Shown here piece after piece: positions 36,420 to 46,144 of a DNA stretch of 64,000 bases. The stretch comes from Mycolicibacterium doricum (GTDB taxonomy: Bacteria; Actinomycetota; Actinomycetes; Mycobacteriales; Mycobacteriaceae): positions 1,364,001 through 1,428,000 of the forward strand of contig NZ_AP022605.1 of the NCBI RefSeq assembly GCF_010728155.1. Reading direction: 5' to 3'. Made by a program: the position numbers and the translations under genes. The notes under the pieces were generated by a model, which saw only the letters and a program-made list of their open reading frames with translations, did not search any database and was not told the origin of the DNA. Position 1 is the first letter of the stretch. Each line of letters starts with the position of its first letter.

Positions 36420-37016
36420 TCAGTTGGCGGGCGGCATCAGCACGGTGTCGATGAGGTACACCGTGGCGTTGGCGGTCTTCACCCCACCGCACACCACCGA
36501 GGCGTCGTTGACCTTCAGCTCCGAACCGTGACCGGTGACGGTGACGTCGGCGCCCTGCACCGTCTTGTGGGTGCCGACCACGGCGTCCGGAGCGGCCTGT
36601 CCCGGCACCACGTGGTAGGTGAGGATGCTGGTCAGCAGGGGCGCATCGGTCTTGAGCCGCTCGATCGTGGCGGGATCGATCTTCGCGAACGCCTCATCGG
36701 TGGGCGCGAACACGGTGAACTGGCCCCCGTTTAGGGTGTCGACCAGGTTCACCCGCGGATTCAGTTGTCCTGAAACGGCTTTGGTGAGGGTGGTCAGCAG
36801 CGGGTTGTTGGACGCGGCTGTCGCCACCGGATCCATCGCCATGCCCGCGACCGAGCCCGGGCCCTGCGGGACCTGCTGGGCGTAGGCCGCGCACCCCGGG
36901 CCCACCAGTCCGGCCGCCGGCTGCGCCTGGGCGGTGGCGGCGACGCCGAGGGACAGCCCGGCGGCGGCGACCGCCGCGAAGCCTGCGCCCAGTACGCGAT
37001 TGACGTTGAGGTTCAT
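36420..37016 (-). CDS. mpt70: Secreted fasciclin-domain protein (MPT70-like)
   Basis: 198 residues. Sec signal peptide with AxA site at about residue 31 (VAATAQA), then one FAS1 domain: [37 protein letters not shown] and LTYHVVPGQ, ending [14 protein letters not shown]. Two cysteines (CAAY and VVCGG) match the disulfide of MPT70. Secreted adhesion-type antigen. AGGAGA lies just before ATG 37016. Tandem paralogue of the next gene, 49 bp apart, probably one transcript. Confidence 0.9.
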   Translation of the reverse strand: MNLNVNRVLGAGFAAVAAAGLSLGVAATAQAQPAAGLVGPGCAAYAQQVPQGPGSVAGMAMDPVATAASNNPLLTTLTKAVSGQLNPRVNLVDTLNGGQFTVFAPTDEAFAKIDPATIERLKTDAPLLTSILTYHVVPGQAAPDAVVGTHKTVQGADVTVTGHGSELKVNDASVVCGGVKTANATVYLIDTVLMPPAN

Positions 37017-37065
37017 CTTGTCTTTCTCCTTTGTTCTACGGGTTGGGTTTCGTGGGCGGGATGCG

Positions 37066-37788
37066 TCAGTTGGCGGGCGGCATCAGCACGGTGTCGATGA
37101 GGTACACCGTGGCGTTGGCGGTCTGCACGCCGCCGCAGACCAGTCCAGCCCCGTTGACCTTCAGGGCCTCACCCTCACCTGTGACGGTGACGTTGGCGCC
37201 CTGGACGGTCTTGTGGTCACCGGGCACCTGGTCCGGGGCGGCCTGTCCCGGCACGACGTGGTAGGTCAGGATGCTGGTGAGCAGGTCCGAATCCGTCTTG
37301 AGCGTCTCAACGGTGGCGGGGTCGAGCTTGGCGAACGCATCGTCGGTGGGCGCGAACACCGTAAATTCGCCGCCGTCGAGGGTGGCGACCAGGTTGACGT
37401 TCGGGTTCAGCTGACCGGAGAGCGCCTGCGTGAGCGTCTTGAGCATCGGGTTGTTCGACGCCGCCACCGTCACCGGTTCCTGCGCCATCCCGGCGACCGA
37501 ACCCGGCCCGCTGGGCACCTGCTCGGCGTAGGCCGCGCAGCCCGAACCGACGAGGTTGGCGGCGGGGTCGGCGGCCGCCCTCGACGTCGGCGCAGAAGAG
37601 GTGGCGGATTCGACGGCCGACGAGGCCGCGCTCGACGCCGAGGAGGCGTTGCTCGCGGTCTCTTCGCTGGAGCACGCGGCGACGCCCAGGATCGCCAGGG
37701 CGCTCAGGCCGGCGGCGGCCATCGTCCTGCGGCGTGGGTGCGGACGGGTGGTGCTGGCCAACGTGGTCTTGCTCGACGTCGTATTCAT
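37066..37788 (-). CDS. mpt83: Fasciclin-domain lipoprotein (MPT83-like)
   Basis: 240 residues. Basic N-terminus, hydrophobic core and lipobox VAAC with Cys39, then a Ser/Ala-rich spacer and a FAS1 domain about 70 percent identical by eye to the neighbour ([33 protein letters not shown]). Lipid-anchored counterpart of secreted MPT70. Start ATG 37788 has GGAG about 10 nt upstream; a farther ATG at 37806 would put that site inside the gene. In M. tuberculosis dipZ lies between the two; here they are adjacent. Confidence 0.9.
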   Translation of the reverse strand: MNTTSSKTTLASTTRPHPRRRTMAAAGLSALAILGVAACSSEETASNASSASSAASSAVESATSSAPTSRAAADPAANLVGSGCAAYAEQVPSGPGSVAGMAQEPVTVAASNNPMLKTLTQALSGQLNPNVNLVATLDGGEFTVFAPTDDAFAKLDPATVETLKTDSDLLTSILTYHVVPGQAAPDQVPGDHKTVQGANVTVTGEGEALKVNGAGLVCGGVQTANATVYLIDTVLMPPAN

Positions 37789-37869
37789 CGACACTGTCTC
37801 CTTCATCCGGTGCGGCCTCGTGCCGCCGTATCTCGAAGCGGTGGAGCCGCCTCGACGTCTGACGCGGGT

Positions 37870-37897
37870 GATTCGGCCGTGCCCCGCATCCGGATGG
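37870..37897 (-). promoter_or_regulatory. SigK-like promoter of mpt83-mpt70
   Basis: Read on the minus strand: CCATCC (37897-37892), 16-nt spacer, CGAATC (37875-37870). This matches the -35/-10 pair reported for SigK-controlled mpt70/mpt83 promoters of the M. tuberculosis complex, in the right orientation and about 80 nt before the mpt83 start. No sigK or anti-sigma gene is in this window. Confidence 0.6.
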
Positions 37898-37950
37898 GCC
37901 TCAGGGCGCGGCGTCACATTCCCGTCACATCCACCGTGCGGTTCGATGTG

Positions 37951-38021
37951 GCGGCACAATGGCCCGTCGGTGCCGCAGGCGGCACAATGGCCCGTCGGTG
38001 CCGCAGGCGGCACAATGGCCC
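37951..38021. repeat. 28-bp tandem repeat (2.5 copies) at the dxr start
   Basis: GGCACAATGGCCCGTCGGTG + CCGCAGGC occurs twice identically (37953-37980, 37981-38008) and its first 13 bases a third time (38009-38021). Each full unit, with the preceding GC, has GCGGCAC...GTGCCGC arms able to form a 7-bp stem. Because 28 is not a multiple of three, the ATG inside each copy (37959, 37987, 38015) falls in a different frame; only 37987 is in frame with dxr. Confidence 0.95.
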
Positions 38022-38022
38022 C

Positions 38023-39201
38023 GTGGGCACAAGACTTCGGGTGCTGATCCTGGGCAGTACCGGATCAATCGGCACCCAGGCGCTGGACGTGATCTTTGCC
38101 AATCCCGACCGCTTCGAGGTGGTCGGGCTGGCCGCCGGTGGGGCGAACCCCGAGTTGCTGGCCCGCCAGCGCGCCGCGACCGGGGCGCGCGCGCTCGCCG
38201 TCACCGACCCCCGGGCCGCCGAACAGATCGGCGACGTCGCCTACACCGGATCCGACGCGGTGACGCGCCTGGTCGAGAACACACCCGCCGATGTGGTGCT
38301 CAACGCGCTGGTCGGCGCGCTGGGGCTGGAGCCGACACTGGCCGCACTGGCGACCGGTGCTCGGCTGGCGTTGGCCAACAAGGAGTCGCTGGTGGCCGGC
38401 GGACCGCTGGTGCTGCGTGACGCCGCGCCTGGGCAGGTCGTGCCCGTGGACTCCGAGCACTCGGCGATGGCCCAGTGCCTACGCGGTGGCAGTGCCGACG
38501 AGGTCGCCAAGCTCGTGCTCACCGCGTCCGGCGGACCGTTCCTCGGCTGGTCCGCCGAGGAGCTGCAGTCCGTCACCCCCGAACAGGCGGGCAGACACCC
38601 GACCTGGTCGATGGGCCCGATGAACACGCTGAACTCGGCCACCTTGGTCAACAAGGGCCTCGAGCTGATCGAAACGCACCTGCTGTTCGGCATCGACTAC
38701 GACCGCATCGAAGTCGTCGTGCACCCGCAGTCGGTCGTGCACTCGATGGCCACCTTCACCGACGGTTCGACGCTGGCCCAGGCCAGCCCGCCGGATATGA
38801 AACTTCCGATCGCCCTGGCGCTCGGCTGGCCCGACCGGATCCCCGGCGCGGCGCTCGGCTGCGACTTCACCACCGCGTCGACCTGGGAATTCCTCCCGCT
38901 CGACGACGAAGTGTTCCCAGCGGTCCAACTGGCCGGTGAGGCCGGCCGGCGCGGCGGCAGCCTCCCGGCGGTCTACAACGCCGCCAACGAGGAGGCGGCC
39001 GCGGCATTCCTCCACGGCCGCATTCGGTTCCCGCGGATCGTCGAGACCGTCGCCGAGGTCCTGCGCGCTGCCGACCAGTGGGCCGCCGAACCAGCTACCG
39101 TGGAAGAGGTCCTCGACGCGCAGCGCTGGGCTCGGGAACACGCAGGGCGCGCCGTCGAGCGGGCCGCAACACCTCCGAGTAAAGGGTTAGTCACCAGATG
39201 A
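38023..39201 (+). CDS. dxr: 1-deoxy-D-xylulose 5-phosphate reductoisomerase
   Basis: 392 residues. NADPH motif [15 protein letters not shown], substrate and metal motifs [56 protein letters not shown] and [12 protein letters not shown]. Second step of the MEP isoprenoid pathway. Start is uncertain: GTG 38023 gives the normal short N-terminus; ATG 37987 would add 12 arginine-rich residues encoded by the tandem repeat. The stop overlaps the rip1 start (ATGA). Third MEP-pathway partner ispG follows rip1. Confidence 0.95.
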   Translation: MGTRLRVLILGSTGSIGTQALDVIFANPDRFEVVGLAAGGANPELLARQRAATGARALAVTDPRAAEQIGDVAYTGSDAVTRLVENTPADVVLNALVGALGLEPTLAALATGARLALANKESLVAGGPLVLRDAAPGQVVPVDSEHSAMAQCLRGGSADEVAKLVLTASGGPFLGWSAEELQSVTPEQAGRHPTWSMGPMNTLNSATLVNKGLELIETHLLFGIDYDRIEVVVHPQSVVHSMATFTDGSTLAQASPPDMKLPIALALGWPDRIPGAALGCDFTTASTWEFLPLDDEVFPAVQLAGEAGRRGGSLPAVYNAANEEAAAAFLHGRIRFPRIVETVAEVLRAADQWAAEPATVEEVLDAQRWAREHAGRAVERAATPPSKGLVTR

Positions 39202-40412
39202 TGTTTGCTCTCGGCATCGTGCTCTTCGCACTGGCCATCCTGGTGTCGGTGGCCCTGCATGAGTGCGGCCACATGTGGGTGGCGCGGGCCACCGGGATGA
39301 AGGTGCGGCGGTACTTCGTCGGCTTCGGTCCCACCCTGTGGTCGACCCGGCGGCCCAACCGGCTTGGCAGCACCGAGTACGGCGTCAAGGCCGTACCGCT
39401 CGGCGGCTTCTGTGACATCGCCGGTATGACCTCCGCCGAGGAACTCGCCCCCGAGGACCGGCCCTACGCCATGTACCGCCAGAAGGTGTGGAAGCGCGTC
39501 GCCGTCCTGTCTGCCGGCCCCGGGATGAACTTCGTCATCGGCCTGGTGTTCATCTACGCCATCGCCGTGATCTGGGGGTTGCCCAACCTGAACCCGCCGA
39601 CCGCCGCCATCGTCGGTGAAACGGGCTGCGTCGCATCGCAGATCAGCGAGGACCAGCTGGGTGAATGCACCGGGCCCGGGCCGGCGGCGGAAGCCGGCAT
39701 CCGGGCCGGCGATGTGATCGTCCGGGTCGGCGACACCGACGTCGCCACTTTCGACGAGGCCAGGGTGGCGCTGCAGAAGTCCTCCGGCCCGACACCGATC
39801 GTGCTCGAGCGGGACGGCGAAGCACTCACCAAGGTGGTCGACGTCACCCAGACCCAGCGCTTCACCGGCGAGGCTGACCAACCGACCACGGTCGGCGCCA
39901 TCGGCATCGCCGCCGCCCAGTTCGGGCCCACCCAGCACAACGCGCTGTCGGCGGTGCCCGCCACATTTGCCTTCACCGGCGACCTCGCCGTCGAGCTGGG
40001 CAAGTCGCTGGCCAAGATCCCCACCAAGGTCGGCGCGCTGGTGGAGTCCATCGGCGGTGGTGAGCGAGATCCGGAGACGCCGATCAGCGTCGTGGGCGCC
40101 AGCATCATCGGCGGTGACACCGTCGACGCCGGGCTGTGGGTGGCGTTCTGGTTCTTCCTGGCCCAGTTGAACTTCGTCCTCGGCGCGGTGAACCTGGTCC
40201 CGCTGTTGCCGTTCGACGGCGGGCACATCGCCATCGCCGTGTTCGAGAAGGTCCGCAACGTCATCCGGTCGGCACGCGGCATGGTGGCCGCGGCGCCGGT
40301 GGACTATCTCAAGCTCATGCCCGCCACCTACGTAGTGTTGGTGGTGGTGGTCGGCTACATGCTGCTGACCGTGACCGCTGACCTGGTCAACCCGATCAGG
40401 TTGTTCCAATAG
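39198..40412 (+). CDS. rip1: Site-2 intramembrane metalloprotease Rip1
   Basis: 404 residues. Zinc site HECGH (His21, Glu22, His25) in the first helix, a PDZ domain at about 145-215 ([20 protein letters not shown]) and the second metal motif [11 protein letters not shown] in helix three. Cleaves anti-sigma factors and other membrane proteins; mycobacterial Rip1 controls several sigma factors and envelope lipids. ATG 39198 overlaps the dxr stop; a second ATG follows directly. Confidence 0.95.
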   Translation: MMFALGIVLFALAILVSVALHECGHMWVARATGMKVRRYFVGFGPTLWSTRRPNRLGSTEYGVKAVPLGGFCDIAGMTSAEELAPEDRPYAMYRQKVWKRVAVLSAGPGMNFVIGLVFIYAIAVIWGLPNLNPPTAAIVGETGCVASQISEDQLGECTGPGPAAEAGIRAGDVIVRVGDTDVATFDEARVALQKSSGPTPIVLERDGEALTKVVDVTQTQRFTGEADQPTTVGAIGIAAAQFGPTQHNALSAVPATFAFTGDLAVELGKSLAKIPTKVGALVESIGGGERDPETPISVVGASIIGGDTVDAGLWVAFWFFLAQLNFVLGAVNLVPLLPFDGGHIAIAVFEKVRNVIRSARGMVAAAPVDYLKLMPATYVVLVVVVGYMLLTVTADLVNPIRLFQ

Positions 40413-40420
40413 GAGACCTC

Positions 40421-41608
40421 ATGACTTCCGGCCCCGTCATCGGGCTTGGTATGCCGCCAGCACCGCCGCCGGTGCTGGCACCGCGGCGCAACACCCGTCA
40501 GCTGATGGTGGGCGACGTCGGAGTGGGCAGTGACCATCCGATCTCGGTCCAGTCCATGTGCACCACCAAAACCCACGACATCAACTCGACCCTGCAGCAG
40601 ATCGCCGAACTCACGGCCTCGGGCTGCGACATCGTCCGGGTGGCGTGCCCACGGCAGGAGGACGCGGACGCGCTGCCCATCATCGCCAGGAAGTCGAAGA
40701 TCCCGGTCATCGCCGACATCCACTTCCAGCCGAAGTACATCTTCGCCGCGATCGACGCCGGATGTGCCGCGGTGCGCGTCAATCCGGGCAACATCAAGGA
40801 GTTCGACGGCCGCGTCAAGGAGGTGGCCAAGGCGGCCGGAGACGCCGGTATCCCCATCCGGATAGGTGTCAACGCCGGATCGCTGGACAAGCGGTTCCTG
40901 CAGAAGTACGGCAAGGCCACCCCCGAGGCGCTGGTCGAGTCGGCACTGTGGGAGGCCTCGCTATTCGAGGAGCACGGGTTCGGCGACCTCAAGATCAGCG
41001 TCAAGCACAACGATCCGGTCGTGATGGTGGCGGCCTACGAGTTGTTGGCCGCCCAGAGCGACTACCCGCTGCACCTCGGTGTCACGGAGGCCGGGCCGGC
41101 CTTCCAGGGGACCATCAAGTCCGCGGTCGCATTCGGCGCGCTGCTGTCCAAGGGTATCGGCGACACCATCCGGGTGTCGCTGTCGGCGCCGCCCGCCGAA
41201 GAGGTCAAGGTCGGCAACCAAATCCTCGAGTCGCTCAATCTGCGGCCGCGCGGATTGGAGATTGTGTCGTGCCCGTCGTGCGGACGCGCCCAGGTGGACG
41301 TGTACACCCTCGCCAACGAGGTCACCGCAGGCCTGGAGGGTATGGATGTGCCGTTGCGCGTCGCCGTCATGGGCTGTGTCGTCAACGGTCCTGGTGAAGC
41401 CCGTGAAGCCGATCTCGGGGTGGCCTCGGGCAACGGCAGGGGCCAGATCTTCGTCAAGGGTGAGGTCATCAAGACCGTGCCCGAGGCGCAGATCGTCGAG
41501 ACCCTGATCGAAGAGGCCATGCGCATCGCGGCCGAGATCCAGTCGGACCGCGCCGGCGACAGCCCCGAAGGAAGTGCCAGCGGTTCACCGGTTGTGACCG
41601 TAAGCTGA
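40421..41608 (+). CDS. ispG: 4-hydroxy-3-methylbut-2-enyl diphosphate synthase
   Basis: 395 residues. TIM-barrel part with [46 protein letters not shown], then the iron-sulfur domain with cluster cysteines Cys284 and Cys287 (SCPSCGR) and Cys319 ([10 protein letters not shown]). Penultimate MEP-pathway step. A GGAG site precedes ATG 40421. C-terminal low-complexity tail from about residue 375. Confidence 0.97.
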   Translation: MTSGPVIGLGMPPAPPPVLAPRRNTRQLMVGDVGVGSDHPISVQSMCTTKTHDINSTLQQIAELTASGCDIVRVACPRQEDADALPIIARKSKIPVIADIHFQPKYIFAAIDAGCAAVRVNPGNIKEFDGRVKEVAKAAGDAGIPIRIGVNAGSLDKRFLQKYGKATPEALVESALWEASLFEEHGFGDLKISVKHNDPVVMVAAYELLAAQSDYPLHLGVTEAGPAFQGTIKSAVAFGALLSKGIGDTIRVSLSAPPAEEVKVGNQILESLNLRPRGLEIVSCPSCGRAQVDVYTLANEVTAGLEGMDVPLRVAVMGCVVNGPGEAREADLGVASGNGRGQIFVKGEVIKTVPEAQIVETLIEEAMRIAAEIQSDRAGDSPEGSASGSPVVTVS

Positions 41609-41663
41609 ATGTCGACGCGGTGTGTGCTGTCACCGCCTCGGTCCAGCAGAAAGCAGTATCGCG

Positions 41664-42518
41664 ATGTCGGCTCCGCCGCTCTTCCGCCTCGCCGACGACC
41701 GTCGGGTCTCGGTGGTGCGCGACGTCGCCGCGGTTCAGCGCGTGCTCGACGACGACCCGGTCGGTGCGTGCATGGTCGCATCCCGGGTCGCCGATCACGG
41801 CATCGAACCCAGCGCGATCGGCGGCGAACTGTGGGCGCTGCGGCGCCCCACCGATTCGCTGTGCTACGCGGGCGCGAACCTCATCCCCCTGCGCGGTGAG
41901 CCCGCCGACATGCAGGCCTTCGCTGACAAGGCCACCAGCAGCGCGAGGCGCTGCTCCTCGCTGGTGGGGCGGGCCGCACTCGTGATGCCGATGTGGCGGC
42001 GCTTGGAACGGGTATGGGGGCCTGCGCGGGACGTCCGCGACCACCAACCGCTGATGGCTCTCGATGCCGCTCCGCAAAGCCCTGTCGACCCAGCGGTGCG
42101 CCCGGTGCGGATCGAGGAACTCGACGCCTACCTGGTGGCGGCCATCGACATGTTCATCGGCGAGGTCGGAATCGACCCGCGGGCGGGCGACGGCGGCCGC
42201 GGTTACCGGCGCCGGGTCGCCGGGCTGATCGCAGCCGGCCGCGCGTGGGCGCGGTTCGAACGCGGTGAGGTGGTGTTCAAGGCGGAGGTCGGCTCGCAGT
42301 CGCCGGCGGTCGGCCAGATCCAAGGGGTCTGGGTCCATCCCGACCGGCGTGGCCACGGCCTGGGCACGACAGGCACCGCGGCGCTCGCGGCCGCCGTTGT
42401 ACGCGGCGGACGGATCGCCAGCCTCTACGTCAACAGCTACAACACGGTGGCCCGGGCGACCTACGCCCGGATCGGCTTCCGTCAGGTGGGCACGTTCGCC
42501 ACCGTGCTTCTCGACTGA
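41664..42518 (+). CDS. GNAT N-acetyltransferase (Rv2867c-like)
   Basis: 284 residues. N-terminal DUF4081-like domain (ADDRRVSVVRDVAAVQRVLDD, YAGANLIPLRG) and a C-terminal GNAT domain from about residue 145 with acetyl-CoA loop VHPDRRGHGLGTTGTAAL and SLYVNSYNTVARATYARIGF. Acceptor unknown. ATG 41664 chosen because it gives MSAPPLFRL and the usual length; an earlier GTG at 41622 lies 13 nt after ispG. Conserved neighbour of ispG in mycobacteria. Confidence 0.87.
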   Translation: MSAPPLFRLADDRRVSVVRDVAAVQRVLDDDPVGACMVASRVADHGIEPSAIGGELWALRRPTDSLCYAGANLIPLRGEPADMQAFADKATSSARRCSSLVGRAALVMPMWRRLERVWGPARDVRDHQPLMALDAAPQSPVDPAVRPVRIEELDAYLVAAIDMFIGEVGIDPRAGDGGRGYRRRVAGLIAAGRAWARFERGEVVFKAEVGSQSPAVGQIQGVWVHPDRRGHGLGTTGTAALAAAVVRGGRIASLYVNSYNTVARATYARIGFRQVGTFATVLLD

Positions 42519-42696
42519 CGGCGGCGGCTACGCTGACCGCGCCGTTACTCGACGTGATCGTCGGCTCGGAGGAACAGCTCCGGCGCGGATTCGAGATCGT
42601 GTTGCGTGCCCGGGTCTGAGGGCCACGAAGTCATCACGGCGGCGTCACGGTGCGCCTCCCCGGAAAGCGTCGACCACTTCCCTACCATCTGTCACG

Positions 42697-44517
42697 ATGG
42701 CAACTAACACCTCAGCAGCAACAAGGGTGGCCTGTCTGCTCACGGTGGCCACGGTTTCCGGCAGCCTCGTCCTCAGTGGCTGCACCCCCAAACCCGACGG
42801 CCCCGAACCCGCGGCCGAGGAGTTCTTCGCCGCACTGTCCACCGGCGACACCGCGGCGGCCGCCGAACTCGCCGACCGGCCCGCCGAAGCCCGCGCCGCG
42901 CTGAACGAGGCATGGGCGGGCCTACAGGCCACGCACCTCGACGCGCAGATCATCGGGTCGCGGTACGCCGAGGACACCGGCAGCATCGCCTACCGTTACA
43001 CCTGGCATCTGCCCAAGGAACGCACCTGGACCTACGACGGTCAGCTGAACATGGTGCGCGACGAAGGCGGCTGGGAAGTGCGTTGGGCCACAACGGGTCT
43101 GCACCCGCGACTCGGTGAGAACCAGTCGTTCGCGCTGCGGGCAGACCCGCCGCCGCGGGCGTCGGTGAACGAGCGGGGCGGTACCAACGTTCTGGTGCCC
43201 GGGTACCGGTACCACCTCGCTCTCGACGCCAAGGCGGCGGGCGCCGAGCTGATGGCGACGTCCCGGGTGGTCGCCGACGTCCTGCGTCCCTTCAATCCGA
43301 CCATCGATGCGCAGCGTCTCGCCGAACAGGCGTCCTCGATGGCCGAGCCGATGAGCCTGATCATGCTGAATCAGCCCGACCACGACAGGGTGGCCGGCGT
43401 GCTCGGGCCGCGACCTGGCGTGGTCATCACGCCGCAGCTCGACATGCTGCCCACCGACGACGGGTTCGCACCCGCCATCGTCAACGAGGTCAAGAAAGAG
43501 GTCGCCGACGATCTCGACGGCCGCTCGGGGTGGCGGGTGGTCACCGTCAACAAGAACGGCGTCGACGTCGACGTCCTCAACGAGGTGCCCGCAGACCCCG
43601 CCCCTTCGGTGACGATCAGCCTCGACCGCGCCGTGCAGACCGCCGCGCAGAACGCGGTGAACTTCACCGGCAAGCAGGCGATGATCGTCGCGATCAAGGC
43701 CTCGACCGGCGAAATCCTCGCCGTCGCGCAGAACGCCGCCGCCGACGCCGAGGGCCCGCTGGCCACCATGGGCCTGTATCCCCCCGGGTCAACCTTCAAG
43801 ATCGTCACCGCCGGCGCTGCCATCGAACGCGATATGGCCACCCCCAACACGCTGCTCGGCTGCCCGGGGCACATGGACATCGGTCACCGCACGGTGCCGA
43901 ACTACGGCGGGTTCGACCTCGGCACCGTGCCGTTGTCGCGGGCGTTCGCCAGTTCGTGCAACACGACGTTCGCCGAACTGGCCAGCCGTATGCCGCCACG
44001 CGGCCTCACCACAGCGGCCGCCCAGTACGGCATCGGCCCCGATTACGTGGTCGAGGGCATCCCCACGGTGTCCGGATCGGTCCCGCCCACGGTCAACCTC
44101 GCGGAGCGCACCGAGGACGGATTCGGTCAGGGCAAGGTGGTGGTCAGCCCGTTCGGGATGGCGCTCGTGTCCGCGACGGTCGCGGCCGGCCAGACCCCGG
44201 TGCCCCGGCTGATCGAGGGCCGCGGCACGGTCGTCACCGGCCAGCACGGCCCCGTCCGGCCCGAGGTGGTCGAAGCCCTGCGGCCCATGATGCGCCTGGT
44301 GGTGACCAACGGCACCGCCAAAGACCTCGCCGGCGCCGGGGACGTGCGCGGGAAGACCGGTGAGGCGGAGTTCGCCGGCGGCTCGCACTCCTGGTTCGCC
44401 GGGTACCGCGGGGACCTCGCGTTCGCCGCGCTGATCGTGGGGGGAGGCAGCTCGGAGTACGCGGTGCGGATGGTGCGCGGCATGCTCGACGGACTGCCCG
44501 CGGACTACCTGGCCTGA
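42697..44517 (+). CDS. Penicillin-binding lipoprotein (PBP-lipo, class B transpeptidase)
   Basis: 606 residues. Lipobox LSGC (Cys29), an NTF2-like MecA-N domain (residues ~35-150, EEFFAALSTGDTAAAAELAD), a dimerisation-like segment, and the transpeptidase domain with Ser365-x-x-Lys368 (PPGSTFK), SCN (Ser420-Asn422) and KTG (553-555). Cross-links peptidoglycan; the mycobacterial homologue Rv2864c is a class B PBP not essential alone. ATG 42697 chosen as the first Met before the signal sequence. In the 178 bp upstream nothing certain is encoded. Confidence 0.93.
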   Translation: MATNTSAATRVACLLTVATVSGSLVLSGCTPKPDGPEPAAEEFFAALSTGDTAAAAELADRPAEARAALNEAWAGLQATHLDAQIIGSRYAEDTGSIAYRYTWHLPKERTWTYDGQLNMVRDEGGWEVRWATTGLHPRLGENQSFALRADPPPRASVNERGGTNVLVPGYRYHLALDAKAAGAELMATSRVVADVLRPFNPTIDAQRLAEQASSMAEPMSLIMLNQPDHDRVAGVLGPRPGVVITPQLDMLPTDDGFAPAIVNEVKKEVADDLDGRSGWRVVTVNKNGVDVDVLNEVPADPAPSVTISLDRAVQTAAQNAVNFTGKQAMIVAIKASTGEILAVAQNAAADAEGPLATMGLYPPGSTFKIVTAGAAIERDMATPNTLLGCPGHMDIGHRTVPNYGGFDLGTVPLSRAFASSCNTTFAELASRMPPRGLTTAAAQYGIGPDYVVEGIPTVSGSVPPTVNLAERTEDGFGQGKVVVSPFGMALVSATVAAGQTPVPRLIEGRGTVVTGQHGPVRPEVVEALRPMMRLVVTNGTAKDLAGAGDVRGKTGEAEFAGGSHSWFAGYRGDLAFAALIVGGGSSEYAVRMVRGMLDGLPADYLA

Positions 44518-44533
44518 GTAGCCTGAAGGGGCT

Positions 44534-45142
44534 ATGACCACCCCGGCCGACAACGGTGACGCGCGTCCCGACCGCGCGCCGATGCGCATCTCCGACGCCG
44601 ACCGCAACGGCACACTCCGGCGGCTGCACAACGCCGTGGCCCTCGGCCTCATCGACATCGAGGAGTTCGAGGAGCGCTCGGCGCTCGTCTCTCAGGCGCG
44701 ACTGCGTTCGGATCTCGACGCGTTGGTCACCGACCTGCCCGGGCCCGGGGCCATCGTCACCTCCGCGACCGACCGGGTCGAACTGCGCGGGGTGTTCGGA
44801 TCGCTCAGGCGCCACGGGGAGTGGATCGTGCCGACCCGGCTGGCGCTGCACCGCCGGATGGGGTCGATCGATCTCGACCTGACCCGTGCACGGTTCGCCG
44901 GCCCCATGGTCGTCATCGAACTCGACCTGAAGTTCGGCGGGCTCGATCTTCGGTTGCCCCACGGGGCCAGCGCCTCGATCGACGACGTCGAGGTGATCGT
45001 CGGCAGTGCCACCGACCACCGCCGGGATGTGCCCGCGGAGGGCCGCCCGCACGTGGTGCTCACCGGCAAGGTCATGTGGGGTTCGGTCGACGTCCGCGGC
45101 CCGCAGACCGGCTGGCTGCGGCGTCCGCGATTTCTCGGCTGA
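44534..45142 (+). CDS. DUF1707 protein with LiaF-like C-terminal domain
   Basis: 202 residues. DUF1707 segment MRISDADRNGTLRRLHNAVA...GLIDIEEFEERSALVSQA, then a cell-wall-active-antibiotics-response beta-helix-like domain with repeating VELRGVFGSLRRHG, MGSIDLDLTRARF and GLDLRLPHGASASID strands. No membrane segment, so cytosolic or peripheral. Function unknown; the domain pair is common near envelope-stress genes. 16 bp after the PBP gene, probably the same transcript. Confidence 0.85.
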   Translation: MTTPADNGDARPDRAPMRISDADRNGTLRRLHNAVALGLIDIEEFEERSALVSQARLRSDLDALVTDLPGPGAIVTSATDRVELRGVFGSLRRHGEWIVPTRLALHRRMGSIDLDLTRARFAGPMVVIELDLKFGGLDLRLPHGASASIDDVEVIVGSATDHRRDVPAEGRPHVVLTGKVMWGSVDVRGPQTGWLRRPRFLG

Positions 45143-45159
45143 TTACCGGCGGTCGAGTA

Positions 45160-45193
45160 CCGCGAAACTCAGGGTGCCGCGAAACTCAGGGTG
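45160..45193. repeat. 17-bp tandem duplication upstream of map
   Basis: CCGCGAAACTCAGGGTG twice in perfect tandem (45160-45176, 45177-45193), 84 bp before map. Could be a direct-repeat binding site for a regulator or a duplication scar. Confidence 0.9.
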
Positions 45194-45264
45194 CAGTGTG
45201 CCGCGCGGCAATCACTCCATGGCGTCGGCGGTTGTCACGATCATGCGTTTGACATTCTGCTAGC

Positions 45265-45270
45265 TATCCT
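45265..45270 (+). promoter_or_regulatory. Probable -10 element of a leaderless map transcript
   Basis: TATCCT fits TANNNT and lies 6 nt before ATG 45277, so transcription would begin at the start codon; there is no ribosome site. TTGACA at 45249-45254 is only 10 nt away and is too close to act as its -35. Confidence 0.45.
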
Positions 45271-45276
45271 AGGTGC

Positions 45277-46134
45277 ATGTCTGTGCGCACCGCCCTTCGT
45301 CCCGGCGAGCTGTCTCCCACACTGCCGGTGCCCAAATCGATCGCGCGCCCGGAGTACGTGTGGCGGTCGACCGCCGTCGAGGGCAACGAACCGTGGGTGC
45401 AGACACCCGAGGTGATCGAGAAGATGCGCGTCGCCGGACGTATCGCGGCCGGCGCGCTGGCCGAGGCGGGCAAGGCCGTCGCTCCGGGCGTGACCACCGA
45501 CCAACTGGACCGCATCGCCCACGAGTACATGGTCGACCACGGCGCGTATCCGTCGACGCTGGGCTACAGGGGCTTCCCCAAGTCCTGCTGCACGTCGCTC
45601 AACGAGGTGATCTGCCACGGTATCCCCGACTCGACCGTGATCGAGGACGGTGACATCGTCAACATCGACGTCACCGCCTACATCGACGGCGTGCACGGTG
45701 ACACGAACGCCACGTTCCTCGCCGGAAATGTCTCCGAGGAGCACCGCCTGCTCGTCGAGCGCACCCACGAGGCCACCATGCGGGCGATCAATGCCGTCAA
45801 ACCCGGCCGTGCGCTGTCGGTGATCGGGCGGGTCATCGAGGCCTACGCGAACCGGTTCGGCTACAACGTCGTTCGTGACTTCACCGGGCACGGTATCGGC
45901 ACGACGTTCCACAATGGTCTGGTGGTGCTGCACTACGACAAGCCGACCGTCGAGACCGTCATGGAACCCGGGATGACGTTCACCGTCGAACCGATGATCA
46001 ACCTCGGCGGCCTCGACTACGAGATCTGGGACGACGGTTGGACCGTCGCCACCAAGGACCGCAAGTGGACGGCCCAGTTCGAGCACACGCTGGTGGTCAC
46101 CGACACGGGCGCCGAGATCCTCACACAACTGTGA
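45277..46134 (+). CDS. map: Type 1c methionine aminopeptidase
   Basis: 285 residues. N-terminal proline-rich extension ([11 protein letters not shown]) characteristic of actinobacterial type 1c enzymes, then the pita-bread fold with metal ligands Asp131, Asp142, His205, Glu238 and Glu269 and substrate His114. Removes initiator methionine from new proteins. Start ATG 45277 agrees with the leaderless promoter. In M. tuberculosis this is mapB (Rv2861c). Confidence 0.96.
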   Translation: MSVRTALRPGELSPTLPVPKSIARPEYVWRSTAVEGNEPWVQTPEVIEKMRVAGRIAAGALAEAGKAVAPGVTTDQLDRIAHEYMVDHGAYPSTLGYRGFPKSCCTSLNEVICHGIPDSTVIEDGDIVNIDVTAYIDGVHGDTNATFLAGNVSEEHRLLVERTHEATMRAINAVKPGRALSVIGRVIEAYANRFGYNVVRDFTGHGIGTTFHNGLVVLHYDKPTVETVMEPGMTFTVEPMINLGGLDYEIWDDGWTVATKDRKWTAQFEHTLVVTDTGAEILTQL

Positions 46135-46144
46135 GGCCGTCCGC

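Noticed and set aside
37441..38047. Plus-strand frames antisense to mpt83
   Set aside because: Shadow of the fasciclin gene; only the part from 38023 on belongs to a real gene (dxr).
42529..42620. Possible TetR-type regulator tail (LLDVIVGSEEQLRRGFEIVL) between GNAT and PBP genes
   Set aside because: Only about 30 codons, no start or DNA-binding part; similarity to TetR C-termini is too weak to call.
45249..45254. TTGACA as -35 of map
   Set aside because: Only 10 nt from the TATCCT box; spacing is wrong for one promoter.
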